The notes beneath the pieces were generated by a model that was not told where the DNA came from, ran no database searches, and saw nothing but the letters and a program-made list of their open reading frames with translations. Shown piece by piece: positions 60,863 to 64,000 of a stretch of 64,000 nt of DNA. The DNA lies in contig JACJZF010000006.1 of assembly GCA_020635725.1 (NCBI GenBank), positions 124,001 to 188,000 on the forward strand, given 5' to 3'. The DNA comes from Flavobacteriales bacterium (GTDB taxonomy: Bacteria > Bacteroidota > Bacteroidia > Flavobacteriales_F > PHOS-HE28). How positions within the stretch are numbered: the first letter of the stretch is position 1; every line of letters starts with the position of its first letter. The position numbers were made by a program, and so were the translations under genes.

Positions 60863-62386
60863 CTATTGCGTCAGGAACATGCTGGCGCCGGGCCCAATGG
60901 GCAGTTCGAGCACTACCCAGATCACCAGCATCACGCTCCAGCCCAGCAGGAAAACCAGGGAGTAGGGCAGCATGGTGCTGATCACAGTGCCTATGCCGGC
61001 CTTCTTGTCGTAGCGGGCGATGAAGGCCACGATCAGCGCGAAGTAGCTCATCATGGGGCTGATGATGTTGGTGACGCTATCGCCCACGCGGTAGGCCATC
61101 TGCGTGAATTCCGGCGAGTAGCCGAGCAGCATGAACATCGGGATGAAGACCGGCGCCATGATGGCCCACTTGGCGCTGGCGCTGCCCATGATCAGGTTGA
61201 TGGTGGCGCTGATGAGCACGAAAGCGAGCATGAGGGGAATCGGGCCGAGGTTCGCGGCTTTGAGCATATCAGCGCCCTTGATGGCGAGGATGAGCCCGAG
61301 CCGGGTCTCGTTGAAGTAGGCCACGAACTGCGCGGCGAAGAACACGAGCACGATGTAGCTGCCGAGAGTCTCCATGCTCTTGGCCATGCCCTTCATCACA
61401 TCGTTGTCGCTCTTGAAGGTGCCGGCGCCGATGCCGTAAGCGATGCCCGCCAGCGCAGAGCTCAGGAAGATGATGGCCACGATCCCGCTCATGAAGGGCG
61501 AGTGCAGCACCTCGTGCGTCGCCGGGTCGCGCAGGAAGCCGTCTTCGGGCAGCAGGCCCCAGAGCACGATGCCTATGACCGCCAGTACGGTGATGGCGGC
61601 ATACAGCATGCCTTTCCGTTCCTGAGGCGTGGCCCTGCGGATCTCTTCGGGCTTCTCCTCGCCCTGGTATGTGCCGAGCCGGGGCACCACGATTCGTTCC
61701 GTGACCCAGGTGCCCAGCGCTGCGATCACGAAGGTGCTGGCCGCCATGAAGTAGTAGTTGCACGCGGGGTTCACCAGATAATCCGGCTGAATGATGCGCG
61801 CGGCCTCCTGGCTCAGTCCGGCGAGCAGCGGATCAACCGTGCCCAGGAGCAGGTTGGCGCTATAGCCCCCGCTCACACCGGCGAAGGCCGCCGCCAGGCC
61901 CGCGAGCGGGTGACGGCCAGCCGCGAGGAAGATCACAGCGGCCAAGGGCACCAGCAGCACGTAGCCCACCTCGCTGGCAGCGTTGCTCATCACCCCGGCG
62001 AAGACGATCACGAAGGTGAGCAGCCGCTTCGGCGAAGCCAGCACCACCGCGCGCAGCACCGCGCCGATGAGCCCGCTGCCCTCGGCGATGCCGATGCCGA
62101 GCAGCGCCACCAGCACCGTGCCCAAGGGCGCGAAGCCGGTGAAGTTCACCACCATCTTCGAGAGGATGAAGTGCAGCCCCTCGGCGCTCATGAGGTTCTT
62201 CGGCGTCACGGGCTCTCCGGTCGCGGGGTGGATCGCGCTCATGCCGCTCAGGTCGGCGATCCAACTGATCAGCACCACCACCAGGGCGAGGATGGCGAAC
62301 AGGGTGGCCGGGTGGGGCAGGGCGTTGCCGGCCTTCTCGATGATCGCCAGGAAACGGTCCACGCCGCTGCGCTTCGTCTTGGTCAT
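60863..62386 (-). CDS. AbgT-family transporter
   Basis: A 507-residue integral membrane protein with about a dozen hydrophobic segments and the family's re-entrant-loop-type motifs: GNALPHPATLFAILAL near the N-terminus, GFAPLGTVLVALLGIGIAEG, MSNAASEVGYVLLVPLAA, GVSGGYSANLLLGTVDPLLAG and MGSASAKWAIMAPVFIPM. AbgT members import p-aminobenzoyl-glutamate or export folate-like antimetabolites. Which of the two applies is not decidable here. Divergent from the Ppx/GppA gene. Confidence 0.93.
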   Translation of the reverse strand: MTKTKRSGVDRFLAIIEKAGNALPHPATLFAILALVVVLISWIADLSGMSAIHPATGEPVTPKNLMSAEGLHFILSKMVVNFTGFAPLGTVLVALLGIGIAEGSGLIGAVLRAVVLASPKRLLTFVIVFAGVMSNAASEVGYVLLVPLAAVIFLAAGRHPLAGLAAAFAGVSGGYSANLLLGTVDPLLAGLSQEAARIIQPDYLVNPACNYYFMAASTFVIAALGTWVTERIVVPRLGTYQGEEKPEEIRRATPQERKGMLYAAITVLAVIGIVLWGLLPEDGFLRDPATHEVLHSPFMSGIVAIIFLSSALAGIAYGIGAGTFKSDNDVMKGMAKSMETLGSYIVLVFFAAQFVAYFNETRLGLILAIKGADMLKAANLGPIPLMLAFVLISATINLIMGSASAKWAIMAPVFIPMFMLLGYSPEFTQMAYRVGDSVTNIISPMMSYFALIVAFIARYDKKAGIGTVISTMLPYSLVFLLGWSVMLVIWVVLELPIGPGASMFLTQ

Positions 62387-62453
62387 GGTTGCTGTTGCGT
62401 TCGGCTAAGAAAGCGGTTCCGCCGGAACGGCACGTGCTACGCGCGTGATCCGG

Positions 62454-62461
62454 TAGCTTCG
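62454..62461 (+). promoter_or_regulatory. -7 box of the Ppx/GppA gene, 4 bases from the GTG start
   Basis: TAGCTTCG fits TAnnTTyG and ends 4 bases before the GTG, another near-leaderless arrangement. Confidence 0.5.
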
Positions 62462-62465
62462 CGCT

Positions 62466-63392
62466 GTGGATCGCGACCTCACCTACGCTGCCATCGACAT
62501 CGGGTCGAATGCCGTGCGCCTGCTGGTGGGCGAGGTGATCGAGCGCGACGATCATCCGGTGATCAAGAAGCAGACCCTGGTGCGGGTGCCCATCCGCCTG
62601 GGCGAGGATGTCTTCGACAGCGGGGCCATCAGCATCGCGAAGCAGGATTACCTGATCAAATCGCTGAAGGCCTTCAGGCTGCTGGCCGAGGTGTATGGCG
62701 TGCGCTACATGCGCTGCTGCGCCACCAGCGCCATGCGCGAGGCCACCAACAGCGAGCAGGTGCTGGGCCGCGTGGAAGTGGAGAGCGGCGTGCACATCGA
62801 GGTGATCGCCGGGAAACTGGAAGCGGACCTGATCACCAACACCTTCTGGACCCAGGACCTGCTGAAGGAACGGCCCTATCTGTATATCGATGTGGGCGGC
62901 GGAAGCACCGAGCTCACCTGGCTCGAGGGCGGCCGACGCGTGAAGAGCGCGAGCTTCAAGATCGGCACGGTGCGCACCCTCAAGGACAAGGTGCCGCTGA
63001 GCGCGTGGGTGGAGATGCAAGGCTTCCTCGAGGACCTGCGCGCGCAGCACGGGCAGCTCATGGCCGTGGGAACAGGCGGCAACATCAACCGCTTGTTCAA
63101 GGAGAACGGGAACCTCTTCGGCGAGCCGCTCACGAAGGGCGACATCCAGAAGCAGCGCGACCGCATCGCTGCCTATTCGTTCGATGACCGTGTTCGCCTG
63201 CTTCGGCTGCGGCCAGATCGTGCGGACGTGATCATCCCGGCGGCCGACATCTTCCTCCGGGTCATGGACTTCGCCGACGTGGATGAGGTCTTCGTGCCGA
63301 AGGTGGGCCTGGCCGATGGCATCATCTACGATCTGTACATGAAGCAGTACGGCAGCAAGCGCTACCCGCAGCCCGAGCCGGAACTGGCTTGA
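62466..63392 (+). CDS. Ppx/GppA-family phosphatase (exopolyphosphatase-like)
   Basis: The 308-residue product begins at GTG 62466 and carries the ASKHA-fold motifs of Ppx/GppA: AIDIGSNAVRLLVGE (9-23), the DVGGGSTELTW phosphate-binding loop (about 142-152) and GTGGNINRL (about 204). It hydrolyses polyphosphate or pppGpp in this family; Bacteroidota short single-domain members are not well assigned. The lack of the C-terminal HD-like domain fits the short type. The promoter box abuts the start codon. Confidence 0.92.
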   Translation: MDRDLTYAAIDIGSNAVRLLVGEVIERDDHPVIKKQTLVRVPIRLGEDVFDSGAISIAKQDYLIKSLKAFRLLAEVYGVRYMRCCATSAMREATNSEQVLGRVEVESGVHIEVIAGKLEADLITNTFWTQDLLKERPYLYIDVGGGSTELTWLEGGRRVKSASFKIGTVRTLKDKVPLSAWVEMQGFLEDLRAQHGQLMAVGTGGNINRLFKENGNLFGEPLTKGDIQKQRDRIAAYSFDDRVRLLRLRPDRADVIIPAADIFLRVMDFADVDEVFVPKVGLADGIIYDLYMKQYGSKRYPQPEPELA

Positions 63393-63416
63393 GCACGGCG
63401 CATCGCTCTGTCTGCC

Positions 63417-64000
63417 TCACTCCTTCACGAAGCGCGCGCTCACCGCACGTCCTTCGCCCAGCATGCGCAGCGTATAGAGGCCTTCGGGAAGCGCCGAGAC
63501 ATCGAGCGTGAGGCCGGGGGTGCCGTCGTGCCCGAGTTGGAGCGCACGGCTGCCTTTAGCGTCCAGCACTTCGATGCGTCCTGCGCCCGTGAAAGGCCAC
63601 GTGGTCCGCAGCGCATCGCGCGCAGGATTCGGCACGAGCGTGACCGTAGCGGCCGGAGACGCCTCCATGACCGACGTGCTGATGCAATCGATCAGGTTGC
63701 TGGGCTGGTTGTCCCATACCAGATCGAAGGCCAACCCGTTTTGCGAGAAATTGTCGACGTAGATGAGGTAGGTCTGATGCGCTGTCACCGTGATGCGGCG
63801 CACGAAACCATCGCCTGCGGCCCCTTCGCTGATGTCGCCGCTCGTGTAATTGAGCCCGCTGGGGCCTTCTAGCCCTGCCCACGAGCAGCGGATCGGTTCG
63901 CTGTTGGGCGGGCAGGGGATATTGTCCGTGTAGGGCCCCCACACGCCGAAATCGTAATCGGTGTTGGGCGGCGGATTGATGGTGAAGGCCAATTGCCCAT
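63417..64000 (-). CDS. C-terminal part of a T9SS-exported giant-family protein (5' end beyond window)
   Basis: The frame is open to the right edge. It encodes GQLAFTINPPPNTDYDFGVW (conserved core, cf. the DYDFAIWGPY core of the genes at 30-45 kb), CPPNSEPIRCSW, TYLIYVDNFSQNGLAFDLVW and, after a short linker rather than an FnIII-like part, a type A sorting domain (VTLVPNPARDALRTTW, ending ARFVKE). So it belongs to the same family as the four giants and is separately located. N-terminal repeats, if any, lie outside the window. Confidence 0.9.
   Translation of the reverse strand, partial: GQLAFTINPPPNTDYDFGVWGPYTDNIPCPPNSEPIRCSWAGLEGPSGLNYTSGDISEGAAGDGFVRRITVTAHQTYLIYVDNFSQNGLAFDLVWDNQPSNLIDCISTSVMEASPAATVTLVPNPARDALRTTWPFTGAGRIEVLDAKGSRALQLGHDGTPGLTLDVSALPEGLYTLRMLGEGRAVSARFVKE

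Noticed and set aside
1..64000. tRNA, rRNA, CRISPR, insertion sequences, prophage
   Set aside because: Looked for by eye in all intergenic gaps; none found. The gaps are too short for rRNA, and no transposase, integrase or phage frame was seen. A tRNA scan was not possible, so a tRNA inside a gap cannot be fully excluded.

Overview
This window looks like chromosomal DNA of a high-GC member of the Bacteroidota, most likely a Flavobacteriales-type bacterium. The reasons are: several surface proteins with type IX secretion system (T9SS) C-terminal sorting domains, a gliding-motility-type C-terminal domain, the T9SS component PorT next to UbiE, a TamL-type lipoprotein, DUF1573 proteins, a short RpoD without region 1.1, and promoter boxes of the Bacteroidota type (TAnnTTTG, here often TAnnTTCG). 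I saw no rRNA, tRNA, CRISPR array, insertion sequence or phage gene. Coding density is very high, and no gene-free stretch exceeds 300 bases (the longest is about 287 bases, 35125-35411).

Layout. 1-5.9 kb (minus): the end of a giant repeat adhesin cut by the left edge, pfkA, and a T9SS-exported beta-propeller protein overlapping pfkA by 4 bases. 5.9-10 kb (plus): a small His/Cys-rich exported protein, a probable cobalamin riboswitch, a TonB-dependent receptor, a lipoprotein and an L,D-transpeptidase lipoprotein. 10-30.3 kb: mostly housekeeping genes (purK-purE-PPC protein, outer-membrane barrel, rpe, rpoD, pnp, rpsO, accD, class I aldolase, tamL with a divergent rRNA methyltransferase, FAD oxidoreductase, porT, ubiE, heptose kinase, aminotransferase, membrane-anchored hypothetical, meaB, unknown secreted protein).

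30.3-45.5 kb (minus) holds four giant T9SS-exported proteins of one family. They combine PPC-like 'DVWFS' repeats, a 'YDSxGDGW' module, an 'ERxGxWYxF...DYDFAIWGPY' core and a sorting domain, with CUB-like domains in one. Three of them are preceded, almost without gap, by a small exported protein of a recognisable novel-looking family. The start of a fifth giant is cut by the right edge at 64 kb. 45.6-51.2 kb: a second aminotransferase, three DUF1573 paralogues and valS. 51.2-60.7 kb (minus): four tandem paralogues with a SprB-like N-terminus, a DUF7619-type domain and a C-terminal targeting domain; one has swapped its sorting domain for a duplicated dockerin-like 'KYxGxxNDRDxIL' tail. 60.9-63.4 kb: an AbgT-family transporter and a Ppx/GppA phosphatase.

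How it fits together. About 28 kb (over 40 percent) encodes exported surface proteins, consistent with a cell that invests heavily in T9SS-displayed adhesins; PorT and TamL would belong to their export or outer-membrane assembly machinery. The rest is core metabolism (glycolysis, purines, fatty acids, menaquinone, LPS heptose) and translation. The best candidate for an undescribed system is the repeated two-gene module of small exported protein plus giant T9SS protein at 35.4-45.5 kb. All functions are inferred from reading motifs; no database search was run.
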